Assembly (NCBI GenBank): GCA_945861785.1
Contig: CAMAWD010000063.1
Span: 1 to 38,199 of the forward strand
Origin: Rhodoferax sp. OV413
GTDB lineage: Bacteria > Pseudomonadota > Gammaproteobacteria > Burkholderiales > Burkholderiaceae_C
Reading direction: 5' to 3'
DNA: 38,199 nt
The translations under genes were made by a program, and so were the position numbers. Below are positions 15,931 through 23,785 of this stretch, piece after piece; within the stretch, counting starts at the first letter, position 1; the number at the start of each line of letters is the position of its first letter. The notes beneath the pieces are model-generated. The model was not told the DNA's origin and searched no databases. It worked only from the letters and a program-made list of their open reading frames with translations.

Positions 15931-16782
15931 ATGAAAAAATCGACCTTCATCATGAACTGCCTGCCCCACTTTGGGGCCGCCGGTCTGTCGCTGTTTTCGT
16001 TGGTGGGCGTGTTGGCGCAAACTCCCGCACCTGCGTCGGTCGCCGCGATCAGCGCGCCTGGCGTGACGCAGGCCCAGCGCGATGTCAAGCTCAGTACCAC
16101 CGTCGCCGGGCGCATCGACGGCATGCTGGTGCGTGAAGGCAGCCGTGTGCGCCAGGGCCAGCTCCTCATGCACCTGGACCGCACCCTCGAAGAGCTCGAA
16201 GTGCAACGTCGCCGCTTGCTGGTCGAGGACCGGGCCAGACTCGAAGAACTCAAGCAAAAAGAAAAAACCTTGATCCAGCAGGTCGAGTCCCTTCGTCCCT
16301 TGCTGGCCACCGGTGGCGTCTCGCGCAAGCAGGCCGAAGACGAGGAAATGGTGCTGGGCGCCGTGATCGCAGAACGCAAGGCACTTGAGGCCAGCAAACA
16401 GCGTGAGCGGGTGGAACTCGCGCTGGCACAAGAGACCTACGAGCGCCGTCATCTGCGTTCGCCCATCGACGGCGTCATTACCAAAGTCGCTTTGCGCGTC
16501 GGTGAGAGCGTGGCCCCACATGAGCCTTTGATTTCGGTGGTCGACACCAGCCGCGTGCGCTTCCTGGGTACCATCCCCGCGCGCACGGGAACCAAGCTCC
16601 ACGTGGGGGCGATGGTCAAGATTGAGCTGGTCCAAGACGGCCAGCCGCGCAGCCGTTTGGCCAGAGTGGTGTTCGTCTCGCCCGTGACCGACCCATCGAG
16701 CGGGCTGATTGAGGTCATCGCCGAGTTTGAAAATGCCGACGGCTCCGTGCGTCCCGGCATCAGTGGTCGCATGCTGCTTTGA
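15931..16782 (+). CDS. Periplasmic adaptor (HlyD/RND membrane fusion protein type)
   Basis: This 283-residue protein begins with a basic N-terminus and a hydrophobic stretch ending VGVLAQ, a likely signal peptide. A biotinyl-lipoyl half motif follows (STTVAGRIDGMLVREGSRVR, then GQLLMHLD), then a coiled-coil hairpin rich in Glu, Arg and Leu, the second half motif (LRSPIDGVITKVALRVGESV) and a beta-barrel region ending PGISGRMLL. Such adaptors link an inner-membrane transporter with TolC. The gene starts 5 nt after the TolC-like gene and ends 11 nt before the GAF-HlyD gene. It is shorter than typical RND adaptors and lacks a clear membrane-proximal domain at its C-terminus. Confidence 0.87.
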   Translation: MKKSTFIMNCLPHFGAAGLSLFSLVGVLAQTPAPASVAAISAPGVTQAQRDVKLSTTVAGRIDGMLVREGSRVRQGQLLMHLDRTLEELEVQRRRLLVEDRARLEELKQKEKTLIQQVESLRPLLATGGVSRKQAEDEEMVLGAVIAERKALEASKQRERVELALAQETYERRHLRSPIDGVITKVALRVGESVAPHEPLISVVDTSRVRFLGTIPARTGTKLHVGAMVKIELVQDGQPRSRLARVVFVSPVTDPSSGLIEVIAEFENADGSVRPGISGRMLL

Positions 16783-16793
16783 GCCTGTGACAC

Positions 16794-18695
16794 ATGGGAG
16801 CAGAGCCCAAACAAGCAAACATGGCAAAAGCCGCCGTAGCAAGCGGCGATGCTGCGGCCTGGGCCGAACTGGCCGCATTTGACGGACCTGCCCAGTCGTT
16901 CTGGGAACAATATATCCGCAGCGTAGGCCAAAGCCTGCATGCGCGCCGAGTCCTGTTGCTGGCCTCGGGCGTCGGCCAACCCTGGCAGGCCTTGGCCCAA
17001 TGGCCTGCCAACGCGCCAGAGTTGGCGGGTGATGGCGAGGGCATCTTGCAGTTGATCTCGCGCGTGGCGCCAGAGCAACCCATGGTTGAAGACTTTCCTC
17101 AGGGCGGTCAAGTCCTGGCAATGCATTTGCCGCAGGCGTCGGTCGGGCCTAACCAAGTGCTCGCCGTGGTGGCTTTGCACGCCGCATATTTCGGGCTCGC
17201 CGCCACTGCGTTGCTGGCGTGGGCGACCCAGGTCTCGGCCCTGCCCGCGCTGCACGCAAGACGCAGCGCAGCCCGGGACAGCGCCGCATCCCACGCCGCA
17301 GTGGCCGACCCGGATGCCGCCATGGCGCATGAACCCCATGCCGAGCGGCTCTACCAAATCCTTCAGCTCTCCATCCAGCTCTCGCGGCAAGAGCGGTTCC
17401 TGCAAATGGCCTTTGAGCTTTGCAACGCCTTGGCCGTGCGCTTCAACTGCGACCGCGTGTCGCTGGGCTGGGTGCATTCCCCTTATGTGCGCCTCACGGC
17501 CATCAGCCACGTCGAAAAATTTGACCCGCAATCGACCGTCAGCCGAGCCCTCGAAGGCGCGATGGAGGAAGCCGCCGACCAGTCCGGTGCATTGGTCTAT
17601 CCCGCGCAGCCGGGCTCGCGCCATGTCCATCGTGCCCACGAGTCGTATGCCTTGATGCAGGGCGTGGCCGCCGTCGTCAGCGTGCCCCTGCACGATGGCA
17701 ATGAGGTAAAAGGCGTGCTCTGTCTGGAAAAACGTCAAGGCATCTGGAGCGACGATGAACTTTGGGAGCTGCGCCTCATTGCGCAGGTCACCGTACAACC
17801 GCTGGCCAACCTGCAAGCGCGTGATCGCTGGTGGGGTGATCGTGCCTGGGAATCCATTCGGCGTTGGGCCGACCAAGCTCTGAGCCCACGCCACAACGGC
17901 TGGAAATTGGCCGGGATCGCCGGCTTGGTGGCCTTGCTGATGCTGATTTTTCTGCCATGGGCCTACCGCGTCGACGCCACCTTGACCCTGCGCAGCAAAG
18001 ACCTCCTGTTCATGCCGGCGCCTTTTGATGGCTACCTGCGCCAAGTGCATGTCGAAATTGGCGACAAAGTGCAAGCGGGCCAGGTGCTGGTGCAACTCGA
18101 CACGCGTGACCTGGTGCTCGAAGAGTCGATGGCTGAAGCCGATGTGCTGCGTTATAGCCGCGAATCCGAAAAATCCCAAGCCACACGCCAATTGGCCGAA
18201 ATGCAGATCAACCTGGCGCGCGGGGTTCAATCAGCTTCGCGCCTTGCCTTGATCCGTCACCAGCTGCACCACGCCACCGTGACGGCGCCGCGCGATGGCG
18301 TGGTGGTCGAGGGCGAGCTCAAGAAAAACCTGGGCGCGCCGCTGCGCAAGGGCGACTTGCTGCTCAAACTGGCCCAAACCGACGACACCTATCTCGAACT
18401 CGAAATCGACCAGGTCGATGTGCACGAAGTCAAGGTGGGCTCGCGCGGTGAGTTCGCGCTCGTGGGGCGCCCTGACCAACGCTTTGCCACCCAGATCGAC
18501 CGGATCGATCCGGCCTCCACGCTGCGTGAAGGCCGCAATGTGTACCTCGCGCGCGCCAAAGTCCTGGCCGGCATTCCTGTCTGGTGGCGTCCGGGCATGG
18601 GCGGTACGGCGCGCATTGACGCGGGCGATCGCCCTCTCATCTGGGTGTTGACGCACCGCACCGTGCGCTTTTTGCGCGAGTTGTTCTGGTTATGA
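16794..18695 (+). CDS. GAF domain-transmembrane-HlyD adaptor protein
   Basis: This 633-residue protein has three parts. The N-terminal 180 residues are Ala-rich without a recognised domain. A GAF-like domain spans about 185-340 (YQILQLSIQLSRQERFLQMA at its start, VVSVPLHDGNEVKGVLCLEK near its end). One transmembrane segment at about 371-390 (KLAGIAGLVALLMLIFLPWA) is followed by an HlyD-type periplasmic part from 395 with lipoyl halves (GYLRQVHVEIGDKVQAGQ and ATVTAPRDGVVVEGELKK). The GAF part would be cytoplasmic and the HlyD part periplasmic, which suggests a signal or substrate-engagement input coupled to the adaptor. It overlaps the next gene by 4 nt (ATGA). Confidence 0.82.
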   Translation: MGAEPKQANMAKAAVASGDAAAWAELAAFDGPAQSFWEQYIRSVGQSLHARRVLLLASGVGQPWQALAQWPANAPELAGDGEGILQLISRVAPEQPMVEDFPQGGQVLAMHLPQASVGPNQVLAVVALHAAYFGLAATALLAWATQVSALPALHARRSAARDSAASHAAVADPDAAMAHEPHAERLYQILQLSIQLSRQERFLQMAFELCNALAVRFNCDRVSLGWVHSPYVRLTAISHVEKFDPQSTVSRALEGAMEEAADQSGALVYPAQPGSRHVHRAHESYALMQGVAAVVSVPLHDGNEVKGVLCLEKRQGIWSDDELWELRLIAQVTVQPLANLQARDRWWGDRAWESIRRWADQALSPRHNGWKLAGIAGLVALLMLIFLPWAYRVDATLTLRSKDLLFMPAPFDGYLRQVHVEIGDKVQAGQVLVQLDTRDLVLEESMAEADVLRYSRESEKSQATRQLAEMQINLARGVQSASRLALIRHQLHHATVTAPRDGVVVEGELKKNLGAPLRKGDLLLKLAQTDDTYLELEIDQVDVHEVKVGSRGEFALVGRPDQRFATQIDRIDPASTLREGRNVYLARAKVLAGIPVWWRPGMGGTARIDAGDRPLIWVLTHRTVRFLRELFWL

Positions 18696-20878
18696 GTCTG
18701 GACGACGCCAGCGGTCGTACCTACAGCGATGCGTGGCACCGCGTCTCCAGTGTGCGCGCGTGTTTGCGCAGCAGCGTGCGCGCGCACCGCCAGACCTTCC
18801 GGGGCGAAAAGTGGGTCGTGCTGCGCGACAGCCTGGGCAGCGAGTTCTTCCGCGTCACCGCGGACGCCTATGCTTTTTTGAGCCGCTTGAATCCTCAACG
18901 TACGATCGACGAAGTCTGGGGCGAGTTGATCGAGGCCGAACCCGAACTCGCGCTCACCCAGGAAGAAGTGGTGCAGCTGCTGGGCCAACTGCAGCTCTCC
19001 AACCTCTTGCAGTTCGACCGTGGCGCGGCGGCGGCCAGCCTGTTTGAGCGGCACCGCCAGCGGCGCGGTCGCGAGATCAAGGCCGTGCTGCTGGGCTTCT
19101 TGTCTATCAAGCTGCCCCTGCTCGACCCCGATCGTGCACTGGACCGCGCCTTGCCGGCGATTCGTGTTCTGTTCGGCCCTGTGGGCGCTGCGCTGTATGC
19201 GGTACTCGTGCTGCTGGGTCTGAAAGCGTTGCTGGACGAGTCTTCTCATTTGTTTGCGCAGTCCGCCGGCTTGCTCGCACCCACCAATTTGGGCTTGTTG
19301 TACTTCGGCATGGTGCTGGCCAAGCTGGTGCACGAATTTGGCCACGCCGCAGCTTGCAAACGCTACGGCGGCGAGGTGCACAAGATGGGCGTCATGCTGC
19401 TCATGTTCGCGCCGCTGCCCTATATGGACGCAACCGCCAGCTGGGGTTTTCGAAGTCGCGCCCAGCGCATGCTGGTCGGCGCCTCGGGCGTGCTGTCCGA
19501 GTTGGCGGTGGCGGCGGTGGCGGCGCTGGTGTGGGCCCATACCGCGCCAGGCGTACTCAATGCGCTGGCCTACAACGTGATCTTTGTGGCGAGCGTGTCC
19601 ACCGTCTTGTTCAACCTCAACCCGCTGATGCGCTTTGACGGCTACCACATGCTGGTCGACTTCCTCGATGTGCCCAATCTTTTTCAGCGCTCGCGTGACC
19701 AACTCAAGTACCTTGGTGAGCGCTGGCTGCTGGGCATCAAGACCGCGCAACCGGCGGCGCGCACCGCCAATGAAGCCTTGCTGCTGCCCCTGTATGGGGT
19801 GATCAGCCTGGGCTATTGGGTGGTGCTGATGTCCAGCATCATCTTCTTTATCGCCGAGCAGTACCTGGACCTGGGTGTTGCTCTGGCCTGGATCATGTTT
19901 TTCAGCATCGTGGTCAAGCCCATGTTCGACTTCGGCAAGTACCTGCTGGCCAGTCCAAAACTGCAACACCAGCGCTCTCGCACGCTGGCCATCACGGTGG
20001 GCATTGCCGTCGTGGGCCTCGGTCTGTTGGCTGCGGTGCCGATGCCCGACCGGATTCGGGTCAAAGGCGTGATACAGGCCACGCATTCGCGCGAGCTCTA
20101 CAGCGACAGCGGCGGCGCCTTGGTGGATTTGTTGGCGCGCCCTGGCGAACGGGTGGCGGCAGGCCAAGTGCTGGCCCGACTCGAAAATCCGGAACTCGAG
20201 TTCGAGATCCTGTCGGTCCGGCAACAGCGCGAGCAGTTGCTCGCGCAGGAACTGCAGGCCATCAGCACTACCGTGGCCGACCTCGAACCCCTGGGGCGCC
20301 AGCGTCAGGCGATAGAGCAAAAACTCACCGAGCTGCTGCGCCAGCAGCAAGCCCTCACCTTGCGGGCCCCCATCGAAGGTATCTGGAGTGCCAGTGAACT
20401 CGACGCCAGCCGAGGCCAGTGGCTTGCGCGTGGCGGTAGTCTGGGCACGGTGGTCGACGAGCGCGACTGGCGCTTTGTCGCGGTGCTGCCCCAGGTCAGC
20501 ACGCACTTGTTCGAAGCGGGCGTGCTGAGCGCTGAAATCCGCATCCGGGGCCAGCAAGAGTTCAACCTGCAATCGGCCAAGACCGAAGTCATGCCTTTCG
20601 AGCAGGGCCAGCTGCCTTCGCCGGCGCTTGGCATGGCCGGTGGCGGTGAGATCGCGGTGCTGTCTTCCGACCCCAAGGGACTGGCGGCGGCTGAACCGTT
20701 CTTTCGCATCCATGCGCAGTTGCCGGCTGCCGAAAGCTCCCAAGGCAACGACGGTGACATCCTGCGCCGCCTGCATGGCCGCCTCGGCACCATGCGCATC
20801 AGCTTGCCGAACTCGCCGTTGCTGTTTCAGTGGGAGCGCGGCGTGCGCCAATTCCTGCAACGGAAGTTCCGCGTATGA
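18692..20878 (+). CDS. PqqD-like / M50 site-2 protease / HlyD adaptor fusion
   Basis: This 728-residue membrane protein combines three modules. Residues about 30-110 resemble a PqqD-type winged helix (RDSLGSEFFRVTADAYAFLS, then EEVVQLLGQLQLSNLLQF). A multi-pass M50 metalloprotease domain follows, with the zinc motif HEFGH at 214-218 and the second motif NPLMRFDGY at 310-318; both are intact. After a last membrane segment at about 431-451 comes a periplasmic HlyD-like part with GGALVDLLARPGERVAAGQV and LTLRAPIEGIWSASEL. PqqD-like domains bind leader peptides of ribosomal peptides, so the N-terminus could bind the leader of the giant protein, with the protease possibly trimming it. It overlaps its neighbours on both sides by 4 nt. 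Confidence 0.84.
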   Translation: MSLDDASGRTYSDAWHRVSSVRACLRSSVRAHRQTFRGEKWVVLRDSLGSEFFRVTADAYAFLSRLNPQRTIDEVWGELIEAEPELALTQEEVVQLLGQLQLSNLLQFDRGAAAASLFERHRQRRGREIKAVLLGFLSIKLPLLDPDRALDRALPAIRVLFGPVGAALYAVLVLLGLKALLDESSHLFAQSAGLLAPTNLGLLYFGMVLAKLVHEFGHAAACKRYGGEVHKMGVMLLMFAPLPYMDATASWGFRSRAQRMLVGASGVLSELAVAAVAALVWAHTAPGVLNALAYNVIFVASVSTVLFNLNPLMRFDGYHMLVDFLDVPNLFQRSRDQLKYLGERWLLGIKTAQPAARTANEALLLPLYGVISLGYWVVLMSSIIFFIAEQYLDLGVALAWIMFFSIVVKPMFDFGKYLLASPKLQHQRSRTLAITVGIAVVGLGLLAAVPMPDRIRVKGVIQATHSRELYSDSGGALVDLLARPGERVAAGQVLARLENPELEFEILSVRQQREQLLAQELQAISTTVADLEPLGRQRQAIEQKLTELLRQQQALTLRAPIEGIWSASELDASRGQWLARGGSLGTVVDERDWRFVAVLPQVSTHLFEAGVLSAEIRIRGQQEFNLQSAKTEVMPFEQGQLPSPALGMAGGGEIAVLSSDPKGLAAAEPFFRIHAQLPAAESSQGNDGDILRRLHGRLGTMRISLPNSPLLFQWERGVRQFLQRKFRV

Positions 20879-22857
20879 GCAGCGCCGTGGTGGAGAAACT
20901 GCGGGCGCTTGAAAAACTGCCCGAAGGCCTGGACGCCTGGATCGACCGGGCGCAGGGCTGGTTCAAGCGCCGCCCCAGCCAGGCCCGGCCGCTGTGGCAG
21001 CAGGCGCTGCTTTGCACCGAGCAATGCCAACGTTATGGCGCGCTCGCTCCCGAGGCCTTGCAGCAAGCGCTGCTGTTGGCGACGGAAAATTTGCGTCGTG
21101 ACCCGCTGCATGCGAAGGGCTGTTTGGTCGACGCCTTGGCCCTGGTGGGGCAGGTGGCGCAGCGCGAGCTGGGCCTGCAACCGTATCCGGTGCAGTTCAT
21201 GGGGGCGCTGGCACTGCACCATGGCTGGCTGGCCGAAATGGCCACCGGCGAAGGCAAGACACTCACCGTCGCGCTGGCCGCCGTGCTGGCCGGGTGGAGC
21301 GGCCGTCCTTGCCACGTCATCACCGCCAACGACTATCTGGCCGAGCGCGACGCCGAAACCATGCGCCGCTTGTTTGATGCCTGTGGCGTGAGTCTGGCAT
21401 CGGTCTACGCCGAAGTGGCGGCCGAACAACGGCCCCAGCTTTACAGCGCCGACGTGGTCTATGTCACGCCCAAGGAATTGCTGGCAGACCACCTGCGTGA
21501 CCAACTCGCGGCAGGCTCGGGCCAAGACGCGCAGTGGCAGAACTTTCAGCGCTGGATGGGGCAGGGCGAGACCAGGCCTGAAACCCCGTTCTTGCTGGTG
21601 CGCGGACTGCACACGGCCATCGTCGATGAGGCCGACAGTGTACTGATCGACGAGGCCGTTACGCCACTCATCCTGTCGGCACGCCGACCCAGCCGTGGTC
21701 TGAGCGAAGCGGTGGTTTTGCTCGCCCAATTGGCCCCGACCTTGGTCGCTGACCAAGACTACGACTGCATCACCCGCACCCGCAGCGTGCGTTTGCGTGC
21801 AGCTGCCATCGCCGCGGTGGCGCAGGTCGCGCACGCGCTCCCGCCGGTCTGGCGCCCCGCGCCCAGGCGCGAAGAACTGCTGCGCCAGGCGCTGCAAGTC
21901 CATTGTTTTTTTCGTGCCGGTCATCAGTACCTGGTCGACGACGGCGAGATCGTGCTGCTCGATGAATTCACGGGCCGGATGACCCCGGGCCGCACCCTCA
22001 CCGCGGGTCTGCATCAAGCGGTGGAGGCCAAGGAAGGGCTGACCATCACCGACCCTAACGAGGCCCTCAGCCAGATGAGTTTTCAGGCGTTTTTTCGGGG
22101 TTTCACCCGTTTGTCCGGGTGCTCTGGAACGCTCTGGGAAGCAATGGGTGAGTTGTGGCAGGTCTACCGCTTGCGCGTGGTACGCGTGCCCACGCACCGC
22201 CCGCGTCAAACCATCACCTTGCCGGCTCGCGTGATGCTGAGCAAACCGGACAAGTGGCAAGCCGTGGCCCGGGAAGTGATCGAGGCGCAGAAGAAGGGTC
22301 GCGCCGTGTTGGTGGGTGTGCGCAGTGTGGAGTCGAGCGAAATTCTGGCGGACCTGCTGCGCGCGCAAAACATCGAGGTCGCCGTGCTCAACGCCGTCCA
22401 CCATGCCGAAGAAGCGTCCATCGTGGCGCAGGCCGGAGAGCCCGCCCGCATCTCCATCGCCACCAACATGGCGGGGCGTGGCACCGACATCCGGCTGCAC
22501 AAAGCGGTTGAACACAACGGTGGCCTGCATGTGGTGATCGCCGAAGTCAACGAATCGGGCCGGATTGACCGCCAGCTCGCGGGTCGTTGTGGCCGCCAGG
22601 GCGACCCGGGCAGCGTGTCGCTGTACCTGTGCCTGGAAGACAACCTCGCCTTGCGCTATCTGCCGGCCTGGGCGTGCAGCATGTTGGTCGTCCTCCTTGC
22701 CCGCGCGCCGCAATCGGCGCCCGTCTGGGCACAGCGCGCATTTGCCTGGGCCCAAGCGCGCTCGGAAGGCGATGCGTTCGAGCGCCGCTTCTCGGTCTTG
22801 CGCAACGACGACTGGATGGCTTCTGCGCTCCCGTTTGCCCAGCGCACTGGCGTATGA
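20875..22857 (+). CDS. SecA-like ATPase lacking the C-terminal helical domains
   Basis: This 660-residue protein follows SecA through both motor domains: Walker A ATGEGKT (123-129), Walker B AIVDEADSVLIDEA, LLDEFTGRMTPGR, the LVGVRSVESSEI strand, IATNMAGRGTDI and the arginine-finger region GRCGRQGDPGS. The preprotein crosslinking domain is present but altered. It ends near the place where canonical SecA (about 850-900 residues) continues into the helical scaffold, helical wing and zinc-binding tail, so those parts are missing. It is therefore an accessory, dedicated SecA-like motor and not the housekeeping enzyme. It starts inside the M50 gene stop (ATGA) and ends inside the start of the next gene. 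Its likely cargo is the giant protein encoded two genes downstream. Confidence 0.88.
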   Translation: MSSAVVEKLRALEKLPEGLDAWIDRAQGWFKRRPSQARPLWQQALLCTEQCQRYGALAPEALQQALLLATENLRRDPLHAKGCLVDALALVGQVAQRELGLQPYPVQFMGALALHHGWLAEMATGEGKTLTVALAAVLAGWSGRPCHVITANDYLAERDAETMRRLFDACGVSLASVYAEVAAEQRPQLYSADVVYVTPKELLADHLRDQLAAGSGQDAQWQNFQRWMGQGETRPETPFLLVRGLHTAIVDEADSVLIDEAVTPLILSARRPSRGLSEAVVLLAQLAPTLVADQDYDCITRTRSVRLRAAAIAAVAQVAHALPPVWRPAPRREELLRQALQVHCFFRAGHQYLVDDGEIVLLDEFTGRMTPGRTLTAGLHQAVEAKEGLTITDPNEALSQMSFQAFFRGFTRLSGCSGTLWEAMGELWQVYRLRVVRVPTHRPRQTITLPARVMLSKPDKWQAVAREVIEAQKKGRAVLVGVRSVESSEILADLLRAQNIEVAVLNAVHHAEEASIVAQAGEPARISIATNMAGRGTDIRLHKAVEHNGGLHVVIAEVNESGRIDRQLAGRCGRQGDPGSVSLYLCLEDNLALRYLPAWACSMLVVLLARAPQSAPVWAQRAFAWAQARSEGDAFERRFSVLRNDDWMASALPFAQRTGV

Positions 22858-23783
22858 GCCCAAACATGCCCAGCCCCGCAGCGCTTTGGCCGGTCTGGCG
22901 TCAGCCGGCCGAGCAAGCACTGCGGGCCATGCTGGGCGAACTCGCAGGACTGGCCATCACGGGCGGCGAAGCCTCGGTGCGCTTGTCGCCCGGGGCTATC
23001 GAGGGCGGGCGCTGGCTCGCCGGTTTCTCGCCGGCGGGCGTATCTGCCGAGCGACTGATGGGCTTGCCCGAACGGCTGGCCATGCCTGCTGAGGGCGCTG
23101 AACGCTTTCGCTCGCAGTGGCGCCACGCGCGCCAAATTTACCTGGCGGTCGAACAAACCGACACGCAGGTAATCGCCAAGGTCTACTTCGAACACGCACT
23201 GCCTGCGCCCGACCTGCGAACCCGTGCGCCGAATCAGCGCCAGGTGGCCTTGCAGATCGAGTCGTGCAAATGGCGCGTCGATGCACCAGCGCCGGCCGCC
23301 CGTCACACCGAGTACTGGCGTATGTCAGGACTCGATGGCGCGGCCACCGTGGCACTTTTGCGCGAGACGCGTGACCTGGCGCCGGCGGCGCAAGAGGTCC
23401 ATGCGGCTGTGGCCCTGGTCCTGGAAAATGCCTTGCGCGCCGCGCCCGGCTGGCAAGGCCATCGCCTGCTCGTGGTGCGCGAGCCAGACACCGGGCGCCG
23501 TGGCGTAAGTGTGCGCTTTTATGGCAGCGAACTGCGCGCCAGCGCCGTGCTCAATACATTGTCGAATCTTTTTGCTGCCTGGGGCTTGAATCCCGGGACG
23601 CTGTCGGGCCCGCTGTCGGTCCGGGCGACCCAGGAACTGGGCTGGCTGCACGCCGGCCTGGACGCTCGGGCCAGACCCTATCTCACAGTTTATGGCGCCT
23701 TGAACCGCGCCGACACCCGAGCCGTTTTGATGCGGGCCGTGGTCACTCGAAGCGCGACGCGCGCAGCGTTGCAGGAATACTGA
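22854..23783 (+). CDS. Unknown protein between secA-like and giant-protein genes
   Basis: I do not recognise this 309-residue protein. It has no signal peptide or membrane segment and is rich in Ala, Arg and Leu. Recognisable stretches include QIYLAVEQTDTQVIAKVYFE near residue 95, a middle helical region (QEVHAAVALVLENALRAAPG) and a block VRFYGSELRASAVLNTLSNL. The start ATG overlaps the SecA-like stop (ATGA) and its stop lies 2 nt before the giant gene. This position suggests a cytoplasmic helper for export, for example a chaperone or adaptor that holds the giant protein for the motor; that is inference from gene order only. Confidence 0.7.
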   Translation: MSPNMPSPAALWPVWRQPAEQALRAMLGELAGLAITGGEASVRLSPGAIEGGRWLAGFSPAGVSAERLMGLPERLAMPAEGAERFRSQWRHARQIYLAVEQTDTQVIAKVYFEHALPAPDLRTRAPNQRQVALQIESCKWRVDAPAPAARHTEYWRMSGLDGAATVALLRETRDLAPAAQEVHAAVALVLENALRAAPGWQGHRLLVVREPDTGRRGVSVRFYGSELRASAVLNTLSNLFAAWGLNPGTLSGPLSVRATQELGWLHAGLDARARPYLTVYGALNRADTRAVLMRAVVTRSATRAALQEY

Positions 23784-23785
23784 AA

